NCBI GenBank assembly: GCA_021613375.1
Contig: CM038702.1
Span: forward strand, 26,891,849 to 26,955,848
Direction of reading: 5' to 3'
Source: Megaleporinus macrocephalus
Taxonomy: Eukaryota > Chordata > Actinopteri > Characiformes > Anostomidae
Length of the DNA: 64,000 nt
Below, one piece after another: positions 47,471-58,815 of the stretch. The notes under the pieces are model-generated. The model saw only the letters and a program-made list of their open reading frames with translations, did not search any database and was not told where the DNA came from. Position 1 is the first letter of the stretch, and the number at the start of each line of letters is the position of its first letter. A program made the translations under genes and the position numbers.

Positions 47471-48495
47471 GAGAGAGAGAGCGAGAGAGCCCTGCACATT
47501 CATGGGGGAGAGAAAAGGAGAAAGATACAACAGATAAAAAGGAAATAAATAGAGACAGAAAGGAAGGAAAGAAGGAAGGAAAACAGAGAGAAAGGAGGGC
47601 AGAATGTGCCAAAAGTGCAAGCACACTATTTGCTTATGTTACAGAGAACAATATATTTTTTGTTGGTGCCAGAAACCACATCAGCAAGTCTATTTGAGAT
47701 TGTATAACATCTCAACACAGACTGAGGTGAATGTGTGATGATTTGTATGAAAGCATTTGGCCTAGTAACATCGTAGCGACCACCTGGGATACCATGGCCT
47801 AGCAATAACTAATAATAATATTAGTTATTAATAATACAGCGATACCATACCAACACCTGGGATTTCATAGCAGTGGTTCATAATGCAACGCCTTCAAGAC
47901 AACTCTAATATGCACATTTAGGGTAGCCTCTGTTTTACTAATCTTCAGTGATGTGGGGGACATCATTATTTTGCACTGGGACCGATAAGATTCTAGTTCT
48001 GCCACTGGTTCTACTGCTGTACAGTGTAACTCGAGGTCTCAGTATGCTATCTGCTGACCAGTAGGGCACACTGAATGGGCATCACGAGACAGGGGCTGCC
48101 TCCCCAGCACCTGCCAGTGGGGTAAAAAGCTTTACAGCATTGTGACTGCTGGTGTTATTGTTTCATTTATCCTCTGGTGGTAGTTGCCAAGCCTCTGCAG
48201 GAGCAGACTTGTTTAGCTAAATACATTTGGTTCCCTGCTCCTATTTGTTCTACAAAGGATGCTGGACACTAACGTAAGTGGCTGTCAAACCTAGCCGGGC
48301 ACTAGCATGCCTCTGAATCAGACTCAGCCAGAAATGTTCTAAACAGAGCTGATATAAGCAGGATGCTCAGGTGGGGGGATGCTTGAATTAGCACTGGGGT
48401 CATTTAGACTTATTTCTATATTACAGTTAGAATGATAATTTGGTGAAATTTACAAACAATTAAATTACCTGGTCCCTAATGTAGTCACTAAGCCA
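47471..48495. other. GA-rich patch, then no recognised feature
   Basis: Purine-rich at 47468-47600 (GAGAGAGAGCGAGAG, GGAAGGAAAGAAGGAAGG). A TAATAACTAATA hairpin lies at about 47804-47829. Nothing else is identified. Confidence 0.5.
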
Positions 48496-48499
48496 AAAG

Positions 48500-48760
48500 C
48501 TGTTTAGCGGCACTAGGAGGCTAAGAATAGAGCTAACATAGTAATAGAAGCTTATTAGCAAAGTAATTACATGCAAAAGTTCACTGGCATAATAGCTTCT
48601 ATTACTTATTAGCCACAATAGCCTCATAGCCTCTAGTGCTAACTGGTGGGCTATAAGCTTTCATTACTACTTGGCTACATTGTCCTTGTAGTTCTAGTGC
48701 TCTCTGGTGGGGTATAAGCTTTTATTACTAGTTAGCTACTTTAGCCTGGTAGCTCCAGTA
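48500..48760. repeat. Eroded tandem repeat, about 61-bp period
   Basis: Two recognisable copies begin TCTAGTGCTAACTGGTGGG and TCTAGTGCTCTCTGGTGGG, 61 bp apart, near 48633 and 48694. Each continues with TATAAGCTTT and a TTACTA...TAGCTAC phrase. A poorer copy precedes them. Confidence 0.5.
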
Positions 48761-49310
48761 CAAAACTAAAGAACCAAACAAATTTGGTAGATTATTGATC
48801 ACTACAAAAAACTGGAAAAATATTTTTCATCAAGCTATTCTTTTAACTGAGTACAACCCTAATGCACTCTGTTTTAGCTCTGGGGCTGTTTTGGTGTGGC
48901 TTGCATCATGTTATCTTTTTATATCATCTTTTTATTCCCTCTCGGCCTTTTCCAATGTCGAGGCTTCTGAGCTGGAGGCCCCTCAGCAGGGATGATGTGA
49001 GGTAAGATGATTTTTATTCTCACGCAAACCTGCAGCATCCTACTGCATTCTGCCTGGGCTGGGGTTAGCGCTTCACCTAACAAGACTGAAATCTCTTGAA
49101 GGTATAGAATGGGAGAATGGAGTCTATTCAGGTTAGTCAGGTTTTTACAAAAGTTCTCTGAGAAAATCATTTTCAATACACTGTTAAATACAAGCTTTTG
49201 TTTCTGTGGGGTTCACTTCTGCTAGGTTTTGTGTACCAAAACAATAACTGATTTTTACGCAACCATCTCATTATCCTTTACAAGTAATAAGCCTGATTTT
49301 GTAACACATT
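48761..49310. other. No recognised gene
   Basis: 48940-49090 is GC-richer, with a donor-like GAGGTAAGA at 49000, but no bounded frame is convincing. Confidence 0.4.
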
Positions 49311-50330
49311 GCTAATACTGGATCGGACCTTTTGCTGGATCGGACAGATTTAACACAGCGCTGGAAACTTCCTTCAAAGAATTGGTCCTTATTGACACCA
49401 TAGCATCACACAGTTGCTGCAGATCTGTTGGCTGCACACCCATTATGTGCATCTCCCACTGAACCACATGCCAAAGGTGCTCGATTGGATTGAGATCTGG
49501 TGACTGTGGAGGCATGTTTGAGTACAGTTAACTTATTGTCACAGTCAGGAATCCAGTTTCAGATGGTTCGAGCTTTGGTGCGTTATCCTGCTGAAAGTAA
49601 CCATCAAAAGACGGGTGGGTACACTGTGGTCATAAAGAGATGGTCAACAACAATACTCAGGTAGGATGTGGCATTTAAACAGTGCTCAGTTGGTATTAAG
49701 GGGCCCAAAGTGTGCCAATATCCCCCACACCTTTACACCACCACCACCAGCCTGAACCATTAATACAAAGCAAATCCGTGCTTTCATGCTGTTTAAGCCA
49801 AAATCTGACCCTTGCCATCTAAAAGTACAAGCAGAAATCTAGACTCATCAGACCAGACAACGTGTTTTCAATCTTCTATTGTCCAATTCTGGTGAGCCCA
49901 TGAGAAGTGTAGCCTCAAGTGTCTGGTCTTAGCTGACAGGAGCAGCACCCGATGTGCTCTTCTGCTGCTGTAGCCCATCTGCTTCAAGGTTAATGTGTTG
50001 TACATTTAGAAATGCTCTTCTGCAAATCTCAGTTGTGATAAGCTGCTATTTGAGTTATTTGAGTTACTGGTTAGCTTGAACCAGTTAAGACACTAGAGAT
50101 GGTTGTTCATGAAAATCCAAGATCAGCAGTTTCTGAAATACTTCGACCAGCCTGTCTAGCACCAACCAGCACGCCACAATTACTATCACCTTTCCTCCCC
50201 AATCTGATGCTCAGTTAGAACTTCAGCAGGCCGTCTTCACCATCTCTACATATCTAAAGTTGCTGCCATGTGATTGGATAATTTGATATTTACTTTAAAG
50301 AGAAGTTGCACAGGTGTACCTAAAGAAGTG
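49311..50330 (-). mobile_element. Nearly full-length decayed Tc1-like transposon
   Basis: Minus-strand copy of a widespread fish Tc1 family. Its 5' side, at the right, ends with CACAGGTGTACCTAAAGAAG at about 50310-50330, corresponding to that family's ...GGTGTACCTAATAAAGTGG terminal repeat. The left terminal repeat is missing. Several internal segments of the coding region are deleted relative to my recollection of the family. Confidence 0.85.
49312..50202 (-). pseudogene. Tc1-like transposase, degenerate
   Basis: Transposase of the element at 49311-50330. The best-preserved part is the C-terminus (49312-49515): PPQSPDLNPIEHLWHVV, holding the final catalytic acidic region, then a short tail ending GPIQY and a stop, like the family's ...GGPTRY. 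Further right, antisense phrases such as CTTCTATTGTCCAATTCTGG and GCTGACAGGAGCAGCACCC align with the core of the family. At the expected start (about 50200-50202) the ATG is TTG. Several frameshifts and deletions, including loss of much of the helix-turn-helix region, make it inactive. Confidence 0.85.
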
Positions 50331-50344
50331 TTCAGTAACAGAGT

Positions 50345-50635
50345 TTCAGAGTGTGTGTAAATAAGGTGTGTTCTGATTGGCTAACTCTTTGAAAAAGCTG
50401 TCCAGTCTGAAACACTCATCGTAACTTCAGCATGAATAGGTGGGACTAAACTGCTGTTGGCTGAATAGGGGAGATATGCAAATACCAACACAAAGCAATG
50501 ACTTATTAGTTTTGCAGCTATCATGTGGATGGTTGAGTGAACAGTATGTCACGAAACTTGTTTACATGCTAGATCAAGCTCTTATTGCATTCAAGCAAGG
50601 CAAATTTGATTTTCCGTAATATGAGCCCTTTAAAT
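50345..50635. repeat. Second copy of the 44220-44900 dispersed family
   Basis: Shares GTAAAT..GCTCT-like and CTGATTGGCT phrases at its start, the GGGACTAAACTGCTGTTGGC unit at about 50443, and an ATATGAGCCCTTTAA ending at about 50632. Here the internal 29-bp motif is present only once or twice. Confidence 0.5.
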
Positions 50636-50995
50636 GTCAAAGAAATTGTGCAGAGGATAAACACACTTCAACAATGCTGTAAGTTAACAGTGTTATGTAA
50701 GTAAAGCCTACTGGGAGCTGAGATGAGTAAAAAAGGCTTGAAAGAGAAAGACAGCTGAAAATTAGCAGTTAAAACACCCAAGCCTAAAATGCTAGCGTTT
50801 TAACTTTGAGATGATTGCATCTTGTTTAATAACATCCTTTCATCTAATAAAACAAGTAAATTAACTTCCACCATGAGTCAGTTGTATGAGTCAGGCTTTC
50901 TTTATGGGAAATAAAGAGGCTAAGCTGCAAATTTACTACCCCAGCACATTCGTCTGTTCTCTACACACAAGAATGGAACTGCACACTTCAACACG
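50636..50995. other. No recognised feature
   Basis: AT-rich spacer. Confidence 0.5.
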
Positions 50996-51290
50996 ATCTA
51001 CACTCCCTGGCCAATTTATCAGAAACTCCTCTCTTGCTGCTCCACCTTCTGTGCACAGTTAGAGACTGTGGTTCATCTGTTGATGCACATTTTGTGCTGG
51101 TCATTTTCTGCTCTTTCAGTACTAGGTCAGTTTCCAACCACAGAGATAGCACAACCTAGCAGTGACATGTATAAAACCCCAACAATGCTGTGTCTGATAC
51201 AATCATACAAGCACCACACTCACTGCTGTGACCACCGCCATGTCAGTTTTTCTGCTATACTGAGAATAGCCAGTCCTGGCTCGATGCCAC
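50996..51290. mobile_element. MITE family with long terminal repeats, diverged partial copy
   Basis: Contains CACTCCCTGGCCAATTTATC at the left and ACCGCCATGTCAGT near 51236, then GAGAATAG. These phrases are shared with the copies at 52883 and 54885. Strongly diverged and partly deleted. Confidence 0.55.
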
Positions 51291-52382
51291 AAGGGATGGA
51301 ATACTACCCCTCAGTATATCAGTTTGTGCTGGGTAAAGTGCAGTTTATTGTTTGGTATGCTACTTCTTATTAAAGTTTATCATTTTTAATAATAATATGT
51401 TGTTATATTTAAAAAGTTTCAATTTGTACGGCGTTAAGCAATATTATGAATGCTAAATAAAATCCACAATCATGTGTTTATTACAACCAGTAAAGCTTAG
51501 GGTAGTCAGTCATTTCCTTTGTCCACTGGCCTAATTAATCCTGCCACCAGGTTTTTATTGGATGATTTCAGTTAATGGGAGGCTATTGTGAACAGTGATT
51601 GCAAATTAATTAAATAAATGGATGTAGCGTGCTAGTGTGAAAAGTTAGCTGATTACAGAATGTAAGTGTTTACTATGAGCAAATCATTTAAGCTCAGTAA
51701 AAGCTGATGAAGGTTAAGGATCTCTTCAGACTTTGAACTTGGACAAAAATGATTTTGCTTTAAGTGACTCTGTACCTTAATTATCTTGGGTTTTTTTTAT
51801 CCATTATTGAACTGTGGTAACGTGTGAGTGAGTGGTCAGGACGTTACCTGGGAGAGGTGGCAACGCAGTGTAATAAATACTTAAAAGGCAGGTAAAGTTC
51901 ATGTTTACATGTTTATTGTAACGACACCAATAGCAAAGATTCTAAAACACAAACAAAAGACAGGAACAAACAGAAATAAATAATAAATACAAAAGTATAT
52001 ACACTTTTACACTGGCAGGAGCTTAGCTTTGGTGAATCCTCTTCTACCACCTACTACTGTCCCAGTAAACATTGAGTTCCTCAGTAGCACTACTTAAGCT
52101 AATTCTACAGTCTCTCACACACATTCTGTACCAGTGTCTTCTCCTTGTCTCTGTGCTAACCTGCTGTTTTATATGTTCAAGCCCTCTCTGGACTAGACCA
52201 ACTGGTAATTAATAGTACCAGCAGGTGCACCACAAACGTATCTAAATCCCTATATACAACACATTCACACATTCACATTTTCTAATATTTACACAGGCCT
52301 GCGTGCATTTATAGATCTTTAAATAACAATGTACGATTACACAATGTTAGACATCATATATTTTGGTTTCTTCTGCCCACAG
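51291..52382. other. No recognised gene
   Basis: AT-rich. It ends in the pyrimidine-rich acceptor of the candidate exon at 52383. Confidence 0.5.
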
Positions 52383-52476
52383 GAACCCAGACCCCCTGTC
52401 CAATGACAACCCTTGGTCTCTACCTAGACATTAAGCATCTGGATGGCTTGCGGGTCACCATTTCAATGGGAACCAG
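52383..52476 (+). CDS. Candidate internal coding exon, unknown protein
   Basis: Bounded by a strong acceptor (TTTTGGTTTCTTCTGCCCACAG) written here as a T/C-rich run ending CCCACAG at 52382, and by a near-consensus donor, ACCAG followed by GTAAGTACT at 52477. The 94 bp are open in one frame only: two bases, 30 codons, two bases. The peptide includes TLGLYLDIKHLDGLRVTI and then SMGT. The alternating hydrophobic pattern would suit a beta-rich extracellular domain, but I do not recognise the family and do not assign one. No phase-compatible neighbouring exon was found, so introns would be long. It could be chance or part of an old pseudogene. Confidence 0.38.
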
Positions 52477-52882
52477 GTAAGTACTGAGACGTCTATGTGG
52501 TCTGTAGCTAAGGGGTTTTGGATGGGCTCTGGCGTCATCACATTAAGATTTCATTTTATCACTACCAAAACAATCTTAACAGCTTTGGTCTGAATTTCAG
52601 ACTTTGGTCTACAATTACTTCAAAACAATGGGATCTAACTGCTCACCATGTGGCCATCAGGGACAGGCTTGCAGTCTCACTTCCTGCTCTAAAATGCTTG
52701 GGGTGTGGCTAAAGTAAGGCTCTAGACCAGGCTAAAACACTTTGGGTTTTGATAGTGGCATAAAAGCATGGGCCGACATTTTAAAATTAAAAATGAACTC
52801 AAGACTAATCTAAATCTTTCAACAAATATGTCAAAAAGAACTCGCGTTAAGGGGCTATGACTTTATATATACGTACCAACAC
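52477..52882. other. No recognised feature
   Basis: Sequence after the candidate donor; no repeat or frame identified. Confidence 0.45.
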
Positions 52883-53135
52883 AACACACACTAACACTCC
52901 ACCACCATGTCAGTGTCACTGCACTGCTGAGAATGATCCACCACCCAAATAGTACCTGCTCTGTGGTGGTCCTGTGGGGTCATAACCACTAAAAACAGGG
53001 TAAAGATAGGATAAAGTATATAGAGAATCAGATGAACTACAGTCTGTAAGTGTAGAAGTTCTCCTATGTGGTAAGTGGAGCTGATAGAATGGACAATGAG
53101 TGTAGACAGAAGGAGGTACATAATAAAGTGTCTGG
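52883..53135. mobile_element. MITE family with long terminal repeats, 3' half
   Basis: Contains CCACCACCATGTCAGTGTCA, then GAGAATGATCCACCACCC and CTCTGTGGTGGTCCTGTGG, then the terminal arm GTGGTAAGTGGAGCTGATA. The same order occurs in the 54885-55470 copy; the left half is missing here. Confidence 0.75.
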
Positions 53136-54427
53136 TGGATATATTTATCTTCTTCCTATCTCTGTTAATAACCTTAAATTGATGGTGGTGTAATATCTAA
53201 GGTTTGAAAAAAGCTCTATTTGAGCCTGGTTGGTTTTATCAAAGGAGGTACGGTAACATTACCGGTATGTGATTTCACTGGCTGATTTGTGCTGGATAAA
53301 CGTGCCCTGAATAGCCCAGATGGAAACGACATTGTGCAGACATTTACATCAGCGTTATGCAAGAGGCGTCACACGTGTGTCTAACAAGCATATTGTCCCT
53401 GTCCAAAGAAGAACATGTATCTCCATTTTTGTCGATTTTCTTTTTGTATATTTGAATTCGACAACTGCTGTTTACATTGTGTGAAAATGCCATGATGAAT
53501 GGATGAATGGAAATCCTCGTTCCATTGGCTTTTATTAAAAGAGAAGAAGGTTTTTGACCTGTCCTGTAAAGTTGTCATTTTGAAGATACATGTTTTTCTG
53601 TGGACAGCAACAATATAGACTTTCAACAGGCAAAAAAGTGGGTTCATCCAACTTGCTGTCAGAAAACACACTGCCTTGCAAGAGGTTCATTTTCTTTCTC
53701 CCTGTAAATCTTACACCACCAAAATAATGTGGGTTTCTGGAGTGTTCTCATGAACTCGAGGATTGAGGAATTGGGTCAGTTGAAGCTCAAAACAGCTCAT
53801 ATACTCGTCTTCTTCTTCTTGTTATTATTTAGTTTGCTAATTATAGGAAGAAATTATTTTCATAATTATTATGTAGCAGACTGTACAGCTACAGACAGGG
53901 CAGATGTATACTGTATTACAATGACAGAATTCATCAGTAATCACTGAAATTACAGCACCTCCCTCCCGCTCGAGTAGGGTTCTAGTGCAGGTGTGGTATA
54001 AATAAGGGGTGCATATTTATAGTATACCCACTCTACCTCTACACCACTGGGTGTTCCATGGTGTCTGGGTGTGATTGGGCACCATGCAGTAAAAGTGAAG
54101 GCTCACTGTGGTTTGAACTGCCTCCATGAAGTGCTCTGCTTTCAGACTGCTTGCAGTTAAGGACAGGGCTAACTGCAGGCTGGCTGCTGTCTGCACACAC
54201 ACAGGCTGAGTAGGAGCTTAATGTCAGACTGCAGCAGGTTTCCATTTGAAATGGACTGAAAAGCAGTGGAAAAAGGCCCTTCCCATCAGCCCCTGCACTT
54301 CCACTGTACTGAAGTGCTTCGGAAAATGAAATTAATGGGGCGTTATATGAAATGACACAATTAACCCTTTCCAGGGTTTTCCTTAGAATGAGTATGTAAT
54401 GAACAAATGGAGTAATGAGGAGAGGTT

Positions 54428-54428
<1 letters not shown>
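53136..54428. other. No recognised gene
   Basis: Includes 53480-53640, similar to 46320-46450. Frames at 53381-53947 and 54017-54245 have no recognised similarity. Confidence 0.45.

Positions 54429-54458
<30 letters not shown>
54429..54458. repeat. (GT)n microsatellite
   Basis: About 15 GT repeats. More GT-rich sequence follows at 54525-54595. Confidence 0.9.
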
Positions 54459-54461
<3 letters not shown>

Positions 54462-54884
54462 ACCAAAATCGAGCTATAATTAGGACTGAGAAGACACTTG
54501 TAAATGGGCCGCTGGTCATGAGGGGTGTGTGTGGGGGGGTGCTACAGATGTCACTTGCTAACATGTGAGTGTGTTTGAGCATGTGTGTGTGTGCAAGCAC
54601 GATACATCTGCTTGTGTAAGGGCATGTGCTCCCAACTAGGTCAGAAGGAGGTCGTCATGGCGACGGCACATGTGTAGTGTAAGCAGTGTGGGTTGTTGCT
54701 TTGCTCCCTCTCTCCCCCCACCGGAAGGTGACAGGTACTGTGGCTTGCAATTAAGATGACTCGTTTGTATTATAAATATATATACACATCAGTGTGGAGT
54801 AACATTACTAATGCAGTATTTATATGTATTATATATGTTTATTAACATATTACAAATGTATTCTATAAATTAGATATAAATTAA
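54459..54884. other. No recognised feature
   Basis: GT-rich patch, a G8 run near 54532, then AT-rich DNA. Confidence 0.5.
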
Positions 54885-55470
54885 ATCAGCCATGACATTA
54901 AAACCACCTTCTTGTATCTACACACACTGTCTGTGTTATCAGCTCCACCATATAGAAACACTTTGAAGTTCACCAATTACAGATAGTAGTTTATCATTAC
55001 ATTGTTTATCTCCATGGTCAGGACCCCCACAGGACCACCATCAGAGCAGATACTTTTAGGGAGGTATATCATCATACTCTCCCTGCTGCGTTGGTCATCC
55101 TCTAGTCCTTCATCAGTGTCCACAGGATGCTGCTCACAGGACACTGTTGGTTGGATTTTGCTGGTCGGTGGACTGTTCTCAGTCCAGGAGTGACACTGCG
55201 GTGATTAAACACCCCTGCAGCACTGCTGTGTCTGATCCACTCACACCAGTACAGCACACACTAACCACCATGTCAGTGTCATTGCAGTGCTGAGTATGAT
55301 CCACCTCCCTAATAGTACCTGTTCTGTGGTGGTCCCTTCCGCGTTCTGATAATTGAAGAACAGGGTCAAAGGAGGATATACATAAAATATATACAAAAGT
55401 ATACAGAGAAACAGATCTGTAATTGTAAAACCACAAATGCTTCTTTATGGTAAGTGGAACTAGAAATTAA
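54885..55470. mobile_element. MITE with long imperfect terminal inverted repeats, fullest copy
   Basis: Begins with ATCAGCCATGACATTAAAAC and the arm TTATCAGCTCCACCATATAG. It ends with the inverse arm (TTTATGGTAAGTGGAACTAG) near 55445-55465. The two arms are about 100 bp of imperfect inverted repeat. The middle carries CTGTTGGTTGGATTTTGCTG and GTGTCTGATCCACTCACACC. The family is, from recall, abundant in otophysan fish. No coding capacity. Confidence 0.8.
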
Positions 55471-55699
55471 AAGCAATGAATATAGAAAAAGGTGCTCAGT
55501 GAGTGCATATGTATTATATATAGGTTGGTAAATATATGTAATAATAATATGTCCCACATATGTTTGTGTTTGTAATTGATTAGATTAACAGTCATTGAAA
55601 AGCTAGGAGGTATCCCCAAACATCTAATGTTCAGTTTAGAGTTATCGATTTATCTCCTTCTCATTCGAATGTCCTCCTGTATGTCCTCTTGTAACTTTG

Positions 55700-55880
55700 T
55701 CATTAATCAGCAGTGAGCGGCGGTAGCTCAGGCAGGAGCGCTCTGATTTTTATCTCTGTTCATTAGAGCTCCACACTCGACAGAGTGGCACTACAGCTTC
55801 AGCTGCTTATGGGAATATCTTCTCCTAACACTGAGCCAACACCAGCGATTAAACAGCTTTTACCACATTAAGAGGCACGT
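55700..55880. other. Candidate conserved non-coding block
   Basis: Complex, GC-richer sequence including GGCGGTAGCTCAGGCAGGAG and TTAGAGCTCCACACTCGACA. TAGCTCAGGCAGG fits a tRNA A-box, but no good B-box or cloverleaf follows, so no tRNA is called. Conservation is untested. Confidence 0.22.
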
Positions 55881-55904
55881 TGATCCAGAAACCAAATATA
55901 CTCC

Positions 55905-56350
55905 AACTACAGTTAGATCTATAATTGTTGGCACCCATGGCAAAGATGCATAAAAAGGATAATTAAAAAAGGCATTAGTGTTAAATTAGAGCACTCACAC
56001 TAAATATCTCACACTTTACATACAAGAGAAAGCCAGTGTTTAACTGAAGTAAATATAGTATATAGACCTTCATCATTGTCTTTAAACAAAGCTATGATAC
56101 TATTATTGATACCCCTGCATTTCTACGTTGTACAACCTTTTTTTTACCAACATACCAATAAGTCTTCTTCTATAATGCTTGATACGAGTGAAGAATATAA
56201 AGCAAAGAATTTAAGACCACTCTTTAATAGAGAATCTCTTTAGAATCTTGGGTTCCCTCCTTTGGACTCTCTTCTTCATCCCACCTCTCAAGTCTTCACC
56301 AGGTTTTGGGATAGTGATGTCAAAATACATACAGAATGCTGGCAATGCCA
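55905..56350. mobile_element. Tc1-like remnant (another subfamily)
   Basis: Starts with AGATCTATAATTGTTGGCAC, similar to the ends of a fish Tc1 family, and continues with antisense transposase-like phrases (CATTTCTACGTTGTACAACC, AAGTCTTCACCAGGTTTTGG). Very decayed. Confidence 0.5.
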
Positions 56351-57644
56351 TTGAAATGAGAAACCACAACACCTACATTTACAGTGACTTACTCATTCAG
56401 CCTAAGGAGACATTTTAGACACCTGTGATTGGGTATTTTTTTTCTGCAGGCCCACTTGAGGCCATTTTGCTGTCAAACAAGAAATCGTGTTGATGATATA
56501 TATTAATCTAATCAAATAAAATACGTTTTCCCTGTATATGTAATAAGTTTAACTCTATTATCAGATTGATTTGGACCTTCTTGGATCTATGTGAAATACT
56601 ATAATTTAACAGTTGTACAGTAAAAACAGTGCATAGTTCCTGAGTTCCTGAGAGTGCACATCGCTAACAGTCTCTCCTGCTCCCTTATATGATGATACTT
56701 TGTGGAGGCGGCCATGCCAAGAATAAAACCAAACCAAACCATCATGCCACTATAAAAAATCTACAATATATATTTTTTTTTTAGAAATGTTGGCTTGCCT
56801 CCTAACCTACAAGGATAAAAATCCAGTTCACTGTTATCACACGCATATTGATCTAAATCTATTCTATCAATGTTATTGAAGACAAAATTCACAGTTCAAC
56901 TGAGGCACCTCCAAAAAGTGCAAGACAATGCATTTGATAGCTTCTGTGAAAAAAGGGGTTAAAAGAAACGCTGTTCCAGAAATACCAGAGGCGCTGATCC
57001 GGGAACGTGTCCTACTTTAAGCATGTATGTTCACCAGGGTGTTGTCATTTGCGTGTGCGTGCTTATGTGGAGGTATTTCTGGCCTAATATGGACTGACAC
57101 TAGTGATTACACGGGCTTACTGCCTCACCACAACACACTTTGGTTGCAGCATTAATGCAGTGCGCGTGTCACACGCACAGCTTGCTCAGAGACACACAAG
57201 CTCAAACTCCTTCAGGCCGTGGGTCACTATTGTACTGTCATCCGCCTAGCATTTCGAGTGTTTTTTGCAGCGCATCCCGGCACACTGCGCATTTTAACGA
57301 GGTTAAGCTGACTCATACCACCACTCACGCTGTGTACGTGTGTGCTTTCCTTCATCCTCTATGATCAGTCGCACATATGCAAAGAGCCCCATCCTACAGT
57401 TTACTTGCAGGAGGTTCACTAAAGCTGTGGGGTTTTTAAAGGACAAGGAAAAAAATAAGAATTTCAATGTCAGTCAATGTAAACAGATTATTTTCTTAGT
57501 CATTTTGTCCATTTCTTTAGTCTGTTCAATAAATTTAAACACAAAGTAAAGGGCAGGAGACATTTACAATTGATAAATTATGTTTTAAAATCTGGACCTA
57601 AAACTTCATGATATAAATGTATTTAATCGTTATTCAAACCACAG
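56351..57644. other. No recognised gene
   Basis: 57000-57360 is GC-richer and complex, and might be regulatory. Otherwise AT-rich. Frames at 57140-57364 show no similarity. Confidence 0.4.
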
Positions 57645-57905
57645 ATCCTCCTGTGTCATAGTGGGGTGCTGGAGTCTATTCCAGCACTCACTGGACAGAA
57701 GGCAAGAAACACCTTGCACAGGCTACTGGTCCATCTCAGGGCAGACACACACTTTCTCACCTAGGGGCAATTTAGAAGCCTGACTGTATGTTTGTGGATT
57801 GTGGGGGGAAACCCACCCAGGCACAAAGAGAACAAGCAAACTCACACAGGAAGGATCCTGGATGCCTGGCCAGGAAATCGAAAGCCAGGCTCTTCTTGCT
57901 GTGAC
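57645..57905. repeat. Common fish dispersed repeat
   Basis: TGGGGTGCTGGAGTCTATTC, then CTAGGGGCAATTTAGAAGCC, then GTGGGGGGAAACCCACCCAG and CTTCTTGCTGTGACATCA. This order is that of a ubiquitous fish repeat; the copy at 34235 belongs to the same family. Confidence 0.75.
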
Positions 57906-58076
<171 letters not shown>

Positions 58077-58289
58077 CAAAATGCCTTTTGCTTGTTGTAT
58101 TTAGCAACATTGTGTTTACACTTATTCACACATACAAACAAACCACTGCCACTAACGTGTCTCTACTTGCTATGCTGGACGTATAGGACATGAGCGTTAA
58201 AGGACAAAGGGCAGTAAATGGAGGCTGCTATTACAGTGCCTTGCTGAAGCCCATATGATTACCCCACCTCCATTGCTCTAATGCACTTC

Positions 58290-58730
58290 TCCAGCACCAG
58301 AGTTGAGCTACAGCTTCAAAGGCAGTGGAGCTTCGGTAAAAGCCACGTCCGGAGGCTGCAGCGAGTGACTCAACCTCTCTCCCCGAGCCCTTACAGGACT
58401 TTTATGTCCCCTACAGCGCGGGCAATCATTACACAGAGTGGCTGCCCTGCTGATTCCTGTTCTCTTTTCATCTGTAAATGCAGGTCCTTCCAGGTGGGCC
58501 TGGATGCTTGGCAAGTTTGAGACATGGCTATTTGCCCTGATAGTAAGGCTGGGGGTTTTGGGGTAAAAGGCTGCGGCCGGCCTGGAGGAACGAGAGTGCA
58601 CTTTCTCCGTGCCAAGGCCGAGTTTTATGTCCGACGTGACCTTTCCAACCAATTTTCTAAAGTGAACTGTCCTTGACCTTTCTTGTGCTCCGCCCACAGA
58701 TCTCTTCACTAGTGTCTAGGGTTTGAAAAG
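58290..58730. other. Candidate conserved non-coding block, GC-rich
   Basis: Distinctly GC-rich and complex against an AT-rich background. Frames of 79 and 133 codons overlap on opposite strands, which argues against both being coding. It includes GCGGGCAATCATTACACAG, GAGTTTTATGTCCGACGTGA and CCTTGACCTTT, the last being the reverse of an AAGGTCAAGG nuclear-receptor-type site. Confidence 0.3.
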
Positions 58731-58756
58731 AAAGTCTGTGGTCTGCTTTACCTCTA

Positions 58757-58815
58757 TACTGTGTGTCCAAAAGTATCCAGACAGTTGTTCGAATTGTTGA
58801 ATTCAGTGGACTACG
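58757..58815. mobile_element. Isolated Tc1-like terminal repeat
   Basis: CTGTGTGTCCAAAAGTATCC followed by AGACAG and AATTGTTGAATTCAGTG matches the start of a fish Tc1 family. No transposase follows. Confidence 0.5.

Noticed and set aside
52383..52476. Assignment of the candidate exon to a von Willebrand D-type domain
   Set aside because: The alternating hydrophobic pattern is suggestive, but no diagnostic cysteines or the family's signature residues are present in this short segment.
55722..55790. tRNA gene
   Set aside because: A good A-box is present, but there is no cloverleaf pairing and no convincing B-box at the right distance.
58281..58709. Two overlapping frames of 79 and 133 codons as genes
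   Set aside because: They are on opposite strands of the same GC-rich block, where stops are rare; neither has a recognised domain.
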